64,000 bases of DNA from Candidatus Poribacteria bacterium (GTDB lineage: Bacteria > Poribacteria > WGA-4E > WGA-3G), in contig JAAXGN010000053.1 of NCBI GenBank assembly GCA_012267415.1, positions 1-64,000 on the forward strand. The letters run 5' to 3'. A program made the translations under genes and the position numbers. The first letter of the stretch is position 1, and each line of letters starts with the position of its first letter. Under the pieces are notes generated by a model. It was not told where the DNA came from. It made no database searches and was given only the letters and a program-made list of their open reading frames with translations. Shown here one piece after another: positions 7,176-17,415 of this stretch.

Positions 7176-8627
7176 CTAAACTAATTTTCTCTGTCTTATA
7201 TCACCCCAAGGACCCGTAATAGCAAGCGTTATTCCAGGACGCTGGATATTGACAAAGAGGGTCGTGCCATCAGGGGAGAAAACTGCACCAGCCAACTCTG
7301 AAGTGTTGCTGGCATTTCGGGCAAACTGATAGGTGTGTCCTTCGGGGGTAACACCAACTAAAAACTGTTCTTTTGAACCGTCTTCACAGATTATAACATC
7401 TCCCCAAGGGGCCACAGTTAAGTTATCTGCGTTCTCAAGGAGTTTACTATCGTTGGGTTCAATGAAGAGTTCAAGTGTTCCCGGTTCTTTATCTTCGCGA
7501 CTTGTTCCTTCGTATTGGCTCGGAATATATTTCCATATCTGTCCTTTGTTTGCAATACCACCATTCGTACAAGCGAAATAGATCGTATCTCCACTATACC
7601 AGATTCCTTCACCTCGAGCAAACTTTGCAGCATTTTTGCTTTCCGTACCTTGTAAACGTAGATCATCCTTCGGTGATTCTACATTTTCAATATCCACCCA
7701 AGCAGTTGCCATCTTCTGTGAGACGGGTATCGGATCGTAAGTCCAAGGAGCGACTTTTTGCAGACCTGTCTTCCAGTTTCGTGTGTCGGGATCGGTCATA
7801 TCTCTGATTATCAATGCTTGAAGACGTCCCCCTTTTGCGAGATTGCCGGGTTCATCAGGAATGAACCGATAAAAGAGACCGTCATTTCTGTCCTCTGTTT
7901 CGTAGACGATGCCGGTATCTGAAGCAACTGCGACGGCTTCATGATTGAAACGTCCCATTGCTTTAAGCGGTACTGCGTTGACTAGGCCTGGGGTTGTCGT
8001 AACAGGCACTTCAAAATTGTATCCGTGATCTTGCTCAAAGTCATTCTCAGCTTTCTGAACTGTTTCTTCACAAGTTATCCAGGTATTCCAAGGTGTAGGT
8101 CCACCTGCACAATTCCGTATTGTTCCAGCGAGACTCAAAAAGTGTTTTTCAAGGGTTCCTGTCCGTGTGTCATATATGAGGGTTGTTGTTGCGCCAAGGC
8201 TCGGAGACTTCCTGTTTCCCAGATCGTAAATTTTTTCTGTGTCAACAAGGTTCAGTTTCTCGTTATTCCATCCGAAGGGACCGACGATTTTGTCGTTAGC
8301 AGTCAATTCGTGATTACGTATAAGGATAGTCTTTCCTTTAGGACCTTGAAATGTTGCCATGCCATCATGCTTTCCTGGTACCCACAATCCATCGTCCATT
8401 ATCTCACCTGTGCGTGAGAAGGCATGACAAACAAAACCTTCGGGGAGATCAAGCAATTTATTAGGGCTGGGATTAAAAACATAAGGCGGATCAGGTTTAA
8501 GACCCGGTATGTGTTTAATCAGTTTACGACTCACACCAGAGAATCCGAAACCTACTGCAGCTGATCCTAAGGCTACGCCACCGTAACTAAGAAATTGTCG
8601 TCGTGAGAGTTTAGGCTTCACGTTCAC
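7176..8627 (-). CDS. PhoX-type (DUF839) Tat-exported phosphatase-like protein
   Basis: 483 residues from a GTG at 8627, chosen because TAGGAG lies just upstream and the product then begins right before a twin-arginine signal (S-R-R-Q-F-L-S-Y-G-G followed by a hydrophobic stretch). The mature part matches the DUF839/PhoX beta-propeller family: a propeller with P-E-G-F near its start, H-D-G-M, R-N-H-E, C-A-G-G-P-T-P-W-N-T-W-I-T-C-E-E, N-H-E-A-V-A-V and G-E-G-I-W. Characterised PhoX enzymes are periplasmic calcium/iron phosphomonoesterases. C-x(3)-T-P-W-x-T-x-x-T-C-E-E is a hallmark. Whether this copy is an active phosphatase is not shown. It is divergent from leuS. Confidence 0.85.
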   Translation of the reverse strand: MNVKPKLSRRQFLSYGGVALGSAAVGFGFSGVSRKLIKHIPGLKPDPPYVFNPSPNKLLDLPEGFVCHAFSRTGEIMDDGLWVPGKHDGMATFQGPKGKTILIRNHELTANDKIVGPFGWNNEKLNLVDTEKIYDLGNRKSPSLGATTTLIYDTRTGTLEKHFLSLAGTIRNCAGGPTPWNTWITCEETVQKAENDFEQDHGYNFEVPVTTTPGLVNAVPLKAMGRFNHEAVAVASDTGIVYETEDRNDGLFYRFIPDEPGNLAKGGRLQALIIRDMTDPDTRNWKTGLQKVAPWTYDPIPVSQKMATAWVDIENVESPKDDLRLQGTESKNAAKFARGEGIWYSGDTIYFACTNGGIANKGQIWKYIPSQYEGTSREDKEPGTLELFIEPNDSKLLENADNLTVAPWGDVIICEDGSKEQFLVGVTPEGHTYQFARNASNTSELAGAVFSPDGTTLFVNIQRPGITLAITGPWGDIRQRKLV

Positions 8628-8666
8628 TACGCTCCTATTGGGCAATTCCGAAAACCGATGATTTTT

Positions 8667-8696
8667 TTGACATGATATATCACTTTGTGTTAAAAT
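8667..8696 (+). promoter_or_regulatory. Sigma70-type promoter of the leuS run
   Basis: TTGACA at 8667-8672 and TAAAAT at 8691-8696 with an 18-bp spacer, about 100 bp before the leuS start. It lies in the 172-bp gap between the divergent PhoX-type gene and leuS. Confidence 0.6.
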
Positions 8697-8799
8697 TCTA
8701 CAATGGAGAAAGTATAACACAGATTTCACGTGTATGCACTAAATATTTTAGAATGAAGGATTAGATTAACCGACGGTATCTGATAGGAGGAACATGATC

Positions 8800-11370
8800 A
8801 TGGAGAACCATAGTTATACGCCGAGTGAAATTGAGCCATATTGGCAAACTGTCTGGAGTGAAAAGGAAGTTTTTAAGATACCCAACGACATTGAAACATT
8901 AGAACAGAAACCGAAATTTTACGTTCTCGGTATGTTTCCATATACTTCAGGAGCAGGACTTCACATCGGTCACGCGAAAAACTATGTGCCTACAGATGTC
9001 ATTGCAAATTACAAGCGGATGCAAGGATTCCATGTGATGCACCCAATGGGGTGGGATGCTTTCGGTCTACCGACAGAACGCACCGCAGTGCGTGAAAATG
9101 AACACCCAGCACACATAACAAAACGAAATACTGAGACGTTTCAACAGCAGATACAACGAATCGGTCTTACCTACGATTGGTCCCGCAAAATTGATACCTC
9201 ACTCCCCGATTATTACCGATGGACACAGTGGATTTTTCTGCGTCTCTATGAAAAAGATTTAGCATATCTTGCCGATGTTCCTGTCAACTGGTGCCCTGCT
9301 CTGGGTACTGTGCTATCTAATGAAGAGGTAAAGGACGGAAAATATGTTGAAACAGGTGATCCCGTTGAACGTAGGTTAATGAATCAATGGATGCTAAGAA
9401 TCACAGCTTATGCCGAACGTCTCCTGGACGACTTGGAACTTTTAGATTGGCCCGATGGTCTAAAAGAGATGCAGAGAAATTGGATAGGTAAGTCAGAAGG
9501 TGCAGAGATAACATTTGACATAAAGGATAGTGACGCAAATTTCACAGTTTTTACAACAAGACCGGACACGCTCTTCGGTGCAACCTACTGTGTGTTAGCA
9601 CCTGAACATCCACTTGTGACAGAGATAACACATGCATCATTCGCGTCAGACGTTGATTCGTACATCAGTGAAGCAACAAGCAAATCTGACCTTCAACGCA
9701 CTGACCTTGCAACTGAAAAGACAGGTGTGTTTACTGGCGCGTATGCAATCAATCCTTGCAACGACCAACCCATCCCAATATGGGTTGCTGACTATGTTCT
9801 CATGACTTACGGAACAGGTGCGATTATGGCTGTTCCAGGACACGATGAACGGGATCATGAATTTGCCTCCACGTTTGATATTCCTATCGTTGAAGTTATC
9901 AGCGGCGGCAACAAACCGATTACCGAGGAAGCTTTTGAGGGGGACGGTGTCTGTGTTAACTCCGCCTTTCACCCATACGATCTAAGTCTTAACGGTCTAA
10001 AAACCGATGAAGCAAAAAAGCGGATGATTGCATGGCTTGAAAGTAAGAAAAAGGGTAAAAGTCAAATACAGTATCGTCTGCGAGATTGGTTATTCTCAAG
10101 ACAGCGGTATTGGGGTGAACCTTTCCCGCTTGCACATCTTGATGATGGAACTATTGTTCAACTGCCAGATGAACACCTTCCGATTGAACTACCACCGATA
10201 GATGCCTATAAACCGACAGAAGATGGGAACCCTCCGCTTGCCCGCGCTGATGAATCCTGGTTAAAAGTGAGATTGCCTGATGGCAGAATTGCCACACGCG
10301 AGACTAACATCATGCCGCAGTGGGCAGGATCATGCTGGTACTATCTCCGATACTTGGATGCACATAATACAACAGCACCTTTCGATTCTCAATTAGAACA
10401 ATACTGGATGCCTGTGGACATCTATATGGGTGGAACTGAACACGCTGTGTTGCATCTCCTCTATGCACGATTTTGGCATAAAGTGTTATACGACTGCGGT
10501 TTAGTTTCTACGATTGAACCCTTTCAAGCACTGCTGAATCAAGGTACTATTCTGGCTGAGTCGTTCCAAGATGAAGCTGGAAAATACTATTACCCACATG
10601 AAGTCAAACGTGAAAATGACAAAGCATCTGTAGAGGCTTCAGGAAAACCGTTGCATGTCCAGATGGAAAAGATGTCAAAATCACGTTTTAATGTTATCAA
10701 TTCTAATGATGTCATAGAAAAATATGGTGCGGATTCTCTGAGACTCTATCTACTCTTTATCGGACCGGTTACGAAGAGCGCACCGTGGCAGGATGCCGGT
10801 GTAGAGGGTGTATATAAGTTCCTACACCGTGTCTGGAGACTCGTTGTGAACCCTCACACTGGAGAACTAAATGAGAAGTTGAAAGACGTTGATAGTACTT
10901 CAGAATCAGAACTTTGGCGAGAATTGCATAAGACGATCAAACAGGTAACAGAAGATACTGAATCTATTGACAAGATGAACACAGCTATAAGCCAGATGAT
11001 GATTTTCGTTAACACTGCGACGCAAACAGAAACACTTCCGATAGAGACAGTGAAGACATTCCTTCATCTATTGGCACCTTATGCACCTCACATTTCTCAG
11101 GAGTTGTGGCATCGTCTGGGAGAAACCGGATTTATCGCGCACAACACGTGGCCAAAACATGATGAGAGTATCCTTGAAACTGAAACGATGACGATAGTTG
11201 TTCAAGTCAACGGAAAACTCAGAAATAGGCTTCAACTTCCTGTTGATGCGCCAAAAGAACAGATTGAGGAAAGCGCGCTTGCGGATGAAAGAGTCCAAAG
11301 GTTTATTGAAGGCAAAGAAATTCGGAAAGTCATTTATGTTCCGAATCGTCTTATCAATATTGTAGTTTAG
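8800..11370 (+). CDS. leuS: Leucyl-tRNA synthetase
   Basis: 856 residues from the ATG at 8800, which sits 9 bases after AGGAGG. An ATG at 8794 is only 3 bases from it. It charges tRNA-Leu with leucine. It is class I: the HIGH box L-H-I-G-H near residue 54-57, the CP1 editing domain with T-T-R-P-D-T-L-F-G-A, and K-M-S-K-S near residue 624, followed by the anticodon-binding alpha-helical region and a C-terminal domain. The length is typical for bacterial LeuRS. It is the first gene of a plus-strand run with the PD40 protein and RNase J; its stop overlaps the next gene's ribosome site. Confidence 0.98.
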   Translation: MENHSYTPSEIEPYWQTVWSEKEVFKIPNDIETLEQKPKFYVLGMFPYTSGAGLHIGHAKNYVPTDVIANYKRMQGFHVMHPMGWDAFGLPTERTAVRENEHPAHITKRNTETFQQQIQRIGLTYDWSRKIDTSLPDYYRWTQWIFLRLYEKDLAYLADVPVNWCPALGTVLSNEEVKDGKYVETGDPVERRLMNQWMLRITAYAERLLDDLELLDWPDGLKEMQRNWIGKSEGAEITFDIKDSDANFTVFTTRPDTLFGATYCVLAPEHPLVTEITHASFASDVDSYISEATSKSDLQRTDLATEKTGVFTGAYAINPCNDQPIPIWVADYVLMTYGTGAIMAVPGHDERDHEFASTFDIPIVEVISGGNKPITEEAFEGDGVCVNSAFHPYDLSLNGLKTDEAKKRMIAWLESKKKGKSQIQYRLRDWLFSRQRYWGEPFPLAHLDDGTIVQLPDEHLPIELPPIDAYKPTEDGNPPLARADESWLKVRLPDGRIATRETNIMPQWAGSCWYYLRYLDAHNTTAPFDSQLEQYWMPVDIYMGGTEHAVLHLLYARFWHKVLYDCGLVSTIEPFQALLNQGTILAESFQDEAGKYYYPHEVKRENDKASVEASGKPLHVQMEKMSKSRFNVINSNDVIEKYGADSLRLYLLFIGPVTKSAPWQDAGVEGVYKFLHRVWRLVVNPHTGELNEKLKDVDSTSESELWRELHKTIKQVTEDTESIDKMNTAISQMMIFVNTATQTETLPIETVKTFLHLLAPYAPHISQELWHRLGETGFIAHNTWPKHDESILETETMTIVVQVNGKLRNRLQLPVDAPKEQIEESALADERVQRFIEGKEIRKVIYVPNRLINIVV

Positions 11371-11384
11371 GAAGGTTGGCAGAT

Positions 11385-12425
11385 ATGAAAATATACGCGA
11401 ATTTACACGTTATATCTCTTGTAGGTATGCTCTTTCTGTTTTCTATCGTATTTCAGTTAGAGTCTGAAGAACACAGCGGAAAGTTCGTTGTGGCAATCCG
11501 AGAACCTTTACAGAACGAAGATGGATTCCGGGCAATTACACGCACCTTGGAAAGAGGACGAGATACATCAAATTGGTGGGAATATTATCAGTATAATATC
11601 TGCTCAATGAATCCAGATGGAACAGACTTTCAACGTTTAACCGATGATGGTGTTTCTTACAACCCACGTTGGTCACCAGATAGAGAATTTATTGCCTATA
11701 TATCTGGAATTGAAAGGTCGAAATCACTCTATGTAATGTCTGCAGATGGCACTGAGAGGGTGCAATTTATTAAGAGAGCGTATGACATTCATGATTACTG
11801 GTGGTCTCCAAAAAGTAACGCAATTTTAGTGGTGGTGGAGATTGACCGCCCAAAAGACCGATTGGAGAATTGGGAGGTAACACTTGAAGGAAAAATAAAA
11901 CGGTGGCGAAGTGAACGGTGGGCAAAAGGTTGGCTCCATTGGGATCAGAATGGTGAAAAGGTTCAAGAACCGAATAGAAGATTGCTTGAGATACTACCGA
12001 AGGGAATAAGTTGGCCAGAGTGGTCACCGGACAGAAGATGGATCGCTTTTAAGACGGATGGTCTGCTGGCACTGGCAGAACCAGATGTTGTCAGTATGGG
12101 GAGGTCCTGGTTTCTACAACTTGATGAACCGCCGTGTGGCAACATTGAAGAATGGTCACCAGATGGTAAGCAGGTCCTGTTTTATACATCAGGTGAGATA
12201 TGTACGGTTTCAGTGGAAAAAGGAGAGATTCAGAACTATCGGAATCTAAGTCTGTATCCTGGTCGTGAAGCGACATGGTCACCTGATGGGAATTACGTTG
12301 CCTTTATTGGCAGTGATTCAAACAGACGGAGAACCAGTGAGATTTTTACAATACACGTTGAAAGTGGAAAAATGGAACAGATAACATCAACTATCTACGA
12401 TTTCATCAATCTTCACTGGAGATAA
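11385..12425 (+). CDS. PD40/TolB-like beta-propeller protein
   Basis: 346 residues from the ATG at 11385, with GGAAGG overlapping the leuS stop codon. The N-terminus is a signal peptide or membrane anchor (about 6-25). The rest is a series of PD40 repeats, each with the W-S-P-[DK] signature: N-P-R-W-S-P-D, Y-W-W-S-P-K, P-E-W-S-P-D, E-E-W-S-P-D-G and A-T-W-S-P-D-G. This is a TolB-like propeller, usually a protein-interaction scaffold in the envelope. There is no catalytic domain, so no specific function is claimed. It is probably cotranscribed with leuS. Confidence 0.8.
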   Translation: MKIYANLHVISLVGMLFLFSIVFQLESEEHSGKFVVAIREPLQNEDGFRAITRTLERGRDTSNWWEYYQYNICSMNPDGTDFQRLTDDGVSYNPRWSPDREFIAYISGIERSKSLYVMSADGTERVQFIKRAYDIHDYWWSPKSNAILVVVEIDRPKDRLENWEVTLEGKIKRWRSERWAKGWLHWDQNGEKVQEPNRRLLEILPKGISWPEWSPDRRWIAFKTDGLLALAEPDVVSMGRSWFLQLDEPPCGNIEEWSPDGKQVLFYTSGEICTVSVEKGEIQNYRNLSLYPGREATWSPDGNYVAFIGSDSNRRRTSEIFTIHVESGKMEQITSTIYDFINLHWR

Positions 12426-12468
12426 AGGAGACGCACAACAAACATATAGTAATAGCGAAGAAATACTT

Positions 12469-14163
12469 ATGACAAATTTAGAAAAGAATATTGGTGAAAA
12501 TGATGGGGGTAATCTATCCATCATTCCATTAGGGGGTCTAGGTGAATTTGGACTCAATATGATGGTCTATGAAACCGATCAGGATATTATTGTAATTGAT
12601 ACAGGATTCATGCTACCGAATTCAGACATGCCTGGGGTAGATCTCATATTTCCAGATATCCACTATTTGGTTGAAAGACAGGAAAAGGTACGCGGCATAC
12701 TATTGACACACGGTCATGAAGATCACACGGGTGCTTTATCTTATGTATTACAGCAGATTGATGCCCCTGTGTTCGGGACGCAGTTAACACTCTCAATAGC
12801 AAGTGGTAGATTGAGAGAATACGGGGTATTGGATAAGGCGGAATTAAACGCTATTGCTCCGGGGGATAAAGTAAGTTTAGGAGATTTCTCGGCTGAGTTT
12901 ATTCATGTCACGCACAGTATACCAGATTCGGTAGCAATTGCACTGCAAACCCCCGCAGGTGTTGTTGTCCATACAGGTGATTTCAAATTCGATGCAACCC
13001 CTGTTGATGGTAAGTTAACGGACATTCAGACTTTAGCACGACTCGGATCGGAAGGTGTACAATTGCTGCTTTCCGATAGCACAAATGCTAACTGGCCGGG
13101 ACAGACTCCTTCAGAACGTAGTATTCTTGACTCAATTGACAGTATCTTCCAAAAGACTGAACAAAGCCTCTTTCTTTGCACTTTTTCATCAAGTCTACAT
13201 CGTCTACAACAGTTTATTGATTTAGCCGTAAAACATCGCAGACTCGTTGCTGTAACAGGACGTTCCATGATAAATAATATCCGTACCGCGACAGAACTGG
13301 GTCATCTCAAGATTAATGTAGATTATCTGATTGACGCACGAGATGCTTCCTTGTATAAACCCCATGAGATAGTAATTCTTAGCACTGGTAGCCAGGGTGA
13401 ACCCCGTTCCGCTATGTCCTTAATTGCGGTTGACAATCATCCTTTCTTAAAGGTTGAACCGAATGACACTGTGGTAATCTCGGCGCGGATTATTCCAGGA
13501 AACGAAAAAACTGTAGGTAATGTCATTAACCATCTACTCAGGCGTGGTGTGACTATTTACCACGAACGGAATGCGAACGTCCATGTGTCCGGACACGGTT
13601 CAAGTGAAGACCTTAAACTCATGCTCAACCTACTCAGACCAAAGTTTTTCGTTCCTATTCATGGAGAATATCAGAATTTAGTGAGGCATGCTGAACTGGC
13701 AGAATCTGTGGGAATCGCGAGAAGTAATATCAATGTAGTTGAAGACGGTGAACGCATCAGTCTTACGTCAGAGTCTTGTGAAGTGTTTGAACGACAGGGA
13801 AGATCAGGCAGGGTTTTGGTCGATGGAAAACCAGATATTGAACTTGAGGATATTGTTTTGCGGGACCGTATCCAACTCTCTCAAGATGGTATGGTGATCC
13901 CGATAATAGTCTTACAGAGTGATGGCGGTGCGATAGCAACGGAGCCTGAGATAATTTCTCGTGGATTTGTCCATATTGATGATTCGGAGGAACTTTTCAC
14001 TGAAGCAAAGAATATCACAAGGAATGTCATTAAGAACCTAACGGATGAACAGAGACAAGAAACGGAAACTGTCCAGGATGAAGTTAGGACTGTGCTCCGT
14101 AAGTTCTTCTCTAAGCAGATGCAACGTAGTCCATTAGTTTTACCCGTCGTGATGCGAGTTTAA
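12469..14163 (+). CDS. rnj: Ribonuclease J
   Basis: 564 residues, the family's normal length. Ribonuclease J is a metallo-beta-lactamase/beta-CASP enzyme with 5'-3' exo- and endonuclease activity in RNA turnover and rRNA maturation. Evidence: N-terminal P-L-G-G-L-G-E-F-G, the zinc motif H81-G-H-E-D-H86, H-T-G-D-F, the beta-CASP segment S-T-N-A-N, and V-S-G-H-G-S-S-E-D with P-I-H-G-E-Y near residue 400. A C-terminal dimerisation domain is present. It starts 43 bp after the PD40 gene; no strong ribosome site is visible. Confidence 0.96.
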   Translation: MTNLEKNIGENDGGNLSIIPLGGLGEFGLNMMVYETDQDIIVIDTGFMLPNSDMPGVDLIFPDIHYLVERQEKVRGILLTHGHEDHTGALSYVLQQIDAPVFGTQLTLSIASGRLREYGVLDKAELNAIAPGDKVSLGDFSAEFIHVTHSIPDSVAIALQTPAGVVVHTGDFKFDATPVDGKLTDIQTLARLGSEGVQLLLSDSTNANWPGQTPSERSILDSIDSIFQKTEQSLFLCTFSSSLHRLQQFIDLAVKHRRLVAVTGRSMINNIRTATELGHLKINVDYLIDARDASLYKPHEIVILSTGSQGEPRSAMSLIAVDNHPFLKVEPNDTVVISARIIPGNEKTVGNVINHLLRRGVTIYHERNANVHVSGHGSSEDLKLMLNLLRPKFFVPIHGEYQNLVRHAELAESVGIARSNINVVEDGERISLTSESCEVFERQGRSGRVLVDGKPDIELEDIVLRDRIQLSQDGMVIPIIVLQSDGGAIATEPEIISRGFVHIDDSEELFTEAKNITRNVIKNLTDEQRQETETVQDEVRTVLRKFFSKQMQRSPLVLPVVMRV

Positions 14164-14217
14164 GTCAATGCGATCCTCAAATGCTCTAATTATCCGATTT
14201 CAAATTGTGTGCGCGTT

Positions 14218-15240
14218 TCATAAAGACACCGTTATCCAAGAACCATTGTGCGTAACCGATGTTGCCGTTATCGGTGAGATAGTCAATCCTTTTATTAATA
14301 ACTCAAGCAATTCCGTGTCTTCACGTGCAACAGTAAACCCGCCATATTCTACCTGTTCATCAAGAGCGGTAACAACGAAAGCTCCAGCAGATGCAGCCGC
14401 AGCATCTCGGTTGCCGATTTCACCGCGTGCAAGCGCATCAATCTTGTTGTCTTGTAGGCTGATTATCAATACCAGTTCTTCTGGTAGTGCGATAAGCGGT
14501 CGCAGAATCAACGGATGCAAATCTTGATTCGGCATATTCACAGGATAGTTGACTTGCGGCATATTGTCTGCGGATGGGTAGAGTGTAAACCTATTTTCTA
14601 TATTCGGTGTTGATCCCGCCGCAGTAATCTTGTAGTCCACTGTGCCGTCTGCAATAACCGAGCCTGTGGGTGTGTCGATCCGTGTGCCTGCAGCAACAAC
14701 GCCATTAGCGTCAACTATCCCTGTAATTTGAAGTAAACGTGCTTCACCGGTTGTCCCTCGTAGCACACCTACGCGGACATCACGCGTCAGATCTGTATAG
14801 TTTTGGATACGTCCTGCATCTTCAGCACGTACCAGAAGCGATTGACGAAACACAATGTGAGGTGTTGTGAATGTAACAAGCGGTGTGCCAGTTGCGTCCT
14901 TTGTCCGATCCTCAAGGATTGTGATGCCGCCACCGATAATATCATAGTTAGCAGTCGCAGCCAAAAGCCAGATATTTTCCCATTGAGAGATCGGTTTCCT
15001 TGTAAAAGACAGGTTAGGGGTTTCCATGACTTCAAGTGCAGTCAGAAGGTCTGCTTCATAACCGAGATGTGTATGTGCTAAGCTGTAACTCACAGGCGAA
15101 AAAGCGTCATAAAACCCGAGATTGAGAACACGTGTCTGCTCTGACACTCGTGTGTCATCAATGACATTTATAGCTTTTTGGTATTCACAGCCGGTTGATA
15201 GCACGCAAAGTGCTATGAAAACAATAAACAAATTTCTCAA
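14218..15240 (-). CDS. Solute-binding lipoprotein (SBP family 3-like)
   Basis: About 340 residues from a TTG at 15240, chosen so that L-R-N-L-F-I-V-F starts a lipoprotein signal ending in L-S-T-G-C. Other starts (TTG at 15312) would overlap the upstream WD40 gene. The mature part resembles periplasmic amino-acid-binding proteins (family 3): L-N-L-G-F-Y-D-A-F-S-P-V-S-Y, G-Y-E-A-D-L-L-T-A-L-E, Y-D-I-I-G-G-G-I-T-I, T-P-H-I-V-F-R-Q-S-L and V-R-V-G-V-L-R-G-T-T. No transporter permease or ATPase gene lies beside it, so it may serve a distant transporter or act as a sensor. It converges with RNase J. Confidence 0.72.
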   Translation of the reverse strand: MRNLFIVFIALCVLSTGCEYQKAINVIDDTRVSEQTRVLNLGFYDAFSPVSYSLAHTHLGYEADLLTALEVMETPNLSFTRKPISQWENIWLLAATANYDIIGGGITILEDRTKDATGTPLVTFTTPHIVFRQSLLVRAEDAGRIQNYTDLTRDVRVGVLRGTTGEARLLQITGIVDANGVVAAGTRIDTPTGSVIADGTVDYKITAAGSTPNIENRFTLYPSADNMPQVNYPVNMPNQDLHPLILRPLIALPEELVLIISLQDNKIDALARGEIGNRDAAAASAGAFVVTALDEQVEYGGFTVAREDTELLELLIKGLTISPITATSVTHNGSWITVSL

Positions 15241-15265
15241 AAGATACGCCCTATAAAATGTGTAA

Positions 15266-16180
15266 TCAACATTGCCATAGAAGCACAGAGTGGTCTTCGC
15301 TACCACTCGCAATTATACTGCCATCAGGAGAATATGCTACACTTCGGACAGAACCGATATGTCCTTTCAAGACTTTCTGAACATCTCCTGTTTCAGCATC
15401 CACCAAATGGACTGCACCATCCCTTCCACCGATAGCAATTGTTTCACCATCAGGTGAATACGTAACACCCCATACATAAAATTTGAAATCCACAAGCGTG
15501 GTTTTTCGTTTTGATGTAAATGCGTCCCACAATCGCACTGTGCCATCAGAACTTCCTGTAACGATTGTTCCACCATCGGGTGAAAAGGCGACAGAATTTA
15601 CGACATGTGTATGTCCTTTCAGCGATGCTTTTGACTGACCTGTCGCAGCTTGCCAAAGTATAACCAACTCATCCGAACTTGCAGTTGCAATAGTGCTTCC
15701 ATCAGGTGAATATGCCAAACTTCTGATGGATCCTGCATGACCTTTCAGTGTTGCTTTCGGTTCTTCAGAAGCGACATCCCACAGAATGCCAATATTATCT
15801 GCACCCCCACTTGCAAGTGTGCTTCCATCGGGGGAATACGCCAATGCTCTCACATAATCTCTATGTTCAGAGAGCGTTGCTGTCGGAAGTCCTGTAGAAC
15901 TATCCCATAACCATATCTCTTCATAACTACCGGTAGCAACAGTGTCACCATCAGGAGAATATGCCACACTCCACACATATTCTGTATGTCCTGCAAGGAG
16001 ACTAACCTCTTCTCCACTCTGTATATCATATATCCAAGTTCCAATGTCTCCTGCGACAGCGAGGCGTGTGCCATCAGCAGAAAATGCTACATTCCCAATA
16101 ATACTACTTTTTCCGAGTCGAAACTTTGCTCCTTCTGGAAGTTTTGAATGTGTACCTGTCTGTTCTTTTTCTGTGTTCAT
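15266..16180 (-). CDS. WD40 repeat protein
   Basis: 304 residues from the ATG at 16180 (AAAGGAT upstream), preferred over a TTG at 16240. It is almost entirely WD40 repeats of about 42 residues, seven by eye. They show A-Y-S-P-D-G-x-T-[ILV]-A-[ST]-G followed by L-W-[DQ] endings and G-H loops, as expected for one seven-bladed propeller. No signal peptide is seen, so a cytoplasmic scaffold is likely. The partner is unknown. Confidence 0.88.
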   Translation of the reverse strand: MNTEKEQTGTHSKLPEGAKFRLGKSSIIGNVAFSADGTRLAVAGDIGTWIYDIQSGEEVSLLAGHTEYVWSVAYSPDGDTVATGSYEEIWLWDSSTGLPTATLSEHRDYVRALAYSPDGSTLASGGADNIGILWDVASEEPKATLKGHAGSIRSLAYSPDGSTIATASSDELVILWQAATGQSKASLKGHTHVVNSVAFSPDGGTIVTGSSDGTVRLWDAFTSKRKTTLVDFKFYVWGVTYSPDGETIAIGGRDGAVHLVDAETGDVQKVLKGHIGSVRSVAYSPDGSIIASGSEDHSVLLWQC

Positions 16181-16245
16181 GAAATGTCCGATCCTTTCAT
16201 CATTTGAAGCAAGTATAACACAAGAATCAGGTTTTTTCAATTCCT

Positions 16246-16701
16246 TTAAAACACAATCTCAAACGCTTCACCAGGGGATAAAGCATCCCATTGATGAATC
16301 AGTTTCAACAACCCTTGTCGCATTTCCTGAATCTGCTCTGGTGTAGTGTTTTCAGGAAGTTCTTTACTTTCATGGTTGATTAGATTGCGTGATGGGTTGT
16401 TCCATCTTTCTGCCAGTAAGAGAGCGACAATCGGTTCAACTTCTAATGCTTCTTTAGGTATCTTGAAGGGACGTTCAGATGTAGGGAGGCTAAAATCAGG
16501 AATATTGTAACCTTGTGCAACGAGTCCAAAAAACGCGTTTTTATATCCAAGCGTTTTTTCTACGACATAGTGTGCAAAATCATGTTGTGCAAATCCACGA
16601 TGGATATGTGTCCAGGTAACGCTGCCATCTTCACGGATACAGGTTAAGGTGTCGGGTCGGTGTTTGTGCTGATTCTTGCCTTTTTTGAAACGGATGCGCA
16701 T
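16246..16701 (-). CDS. Hypothetical protein
   Basis: 151 residues; no family recognised. The N-terminus is basic (M-R-I-R-F-K-K-G-K), followed by a histidine-rich stretch with T-H-I-H-R-G-F-A-Q-H-D-F-A-H-Y. It has no signal peptide or membrane span. The gene starts 3 bp after the HEAT-repeat gene's stop, so the two are probably cotranscribed. Normal codon use and a tight junction support it being real. Confidence 0.7.
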   Translation of the reverse strand: MRIRFKKGKNQHKHRPDTLTCIREDGSVTWTHIHRGFAQHDFAHYVVEKTLGYKNAFFGLVAQGYNIPDFSLPTSERPFKIPKEALEVEPIVALLLAERWNNPSRNLINHESKELPENTTPEQIQEMRQGLLKLIHQWDALSPGEAFEIVF

Positions 16702-16704
16702 TTC

Positions 16705-17319
16705 TTATAGGTTCTGTTCCTCAATTTGGTGAAGTGCTTCGCTTATATATCTTTGCACCCATTCGCTTTCAGTCGTTTCTGCTAATGTGTTAAGGGCAGC
16801 TACTGCCTGCGGGTTACCTATTCTTCCTAACGCGACGACAGCTGCGGAACAGACCGATCTATTTGTATCTGTAATGCTGCTAATCAGTGCTTCAATCACT
16901 TGTGTAGGTGGTGCTTGATTTCTCTCTTTTGTTAAACCTAATTCACCGAGTGCAACGACTGCTGCGCATCGCATATCGGGTTCCTCATCCTGAAGGAAAG
17001 GGATGAGTCCTTCTACTGCGCGTGCATCTCTAAGGTGTCCGAGGGAAGATATAGCAAACCGACGGACAGTTGTATCTTCGTCGGACAGTGCATTAATCAA
17101 CGGTGTGATTGCATGCACATCACCGACCCCTCCTAATCCTTCAGCTGCATAGGCGCGGATATCAGCAGAGTCAGATCGCAACTTGCGGAGTAGAAATCGT
17201 GTCGGGAAGTATCTCCAATTTCTTAGGGGACCGTGTTTGTGTATCAAAATATGTACAAAACGACGGAGCTTCTGTTGCGGTGATAAATCTGAAAGTGAGT
17301 TGGAGGATTCGTTTGCCAT
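16705..17319 (-). CDS. HEAT-repeat protein
   Basis: 204 residues from the ATG at 17319 (AAGG upstream). An alternative start at 17367 adds 16 unlikely residues. It contains four or five HEAT/PBS-lyase-type helical repeats with the pattern A-x-[AG]-L-G-x-[ILV]-[GR]-D-x-[RH]-A-[VI]-x-x-L-I. Such repeats are protein-binding solenoids. Some relatives are bilin lyases, but no bilin context exists here. Cytoplasmic; function unknown. Confidence 0.82.
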   Translation of the reverse strand: MANESSNSLSDLSPQQKLRRFVHILIHKHGPLRNWRYFPTRFLLRKLRSDSADIRAYAAEGLGGVGDVHAITPLINALSDEDTTVRRFAISSLGHLRDARAVEGLIPFLQDEEPDMRCAAVVALGELGLTKERNQAPPTQVIEALISSITDTNRSVCSAAVVALGRIGNPQAVAALNTLAETTESEWVQRYISEALHQIEEQNL

Positions 17320-17415
17320 GTTTCTGCCTTGAAATATTGTGAATTGTTCACAGTATAACACAATCACTGTATTGTGGCAAATGCTGTGAAAAAGAGAGTG
17401 TGCAGCAACACTAAG

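Noticed and set aside
14168-14527. Plus-strand open frame after ribonuclease J
   Set aside because: It overlaps the well-supported solute-binding lipoprotein on the other strand and has no family resemblance.
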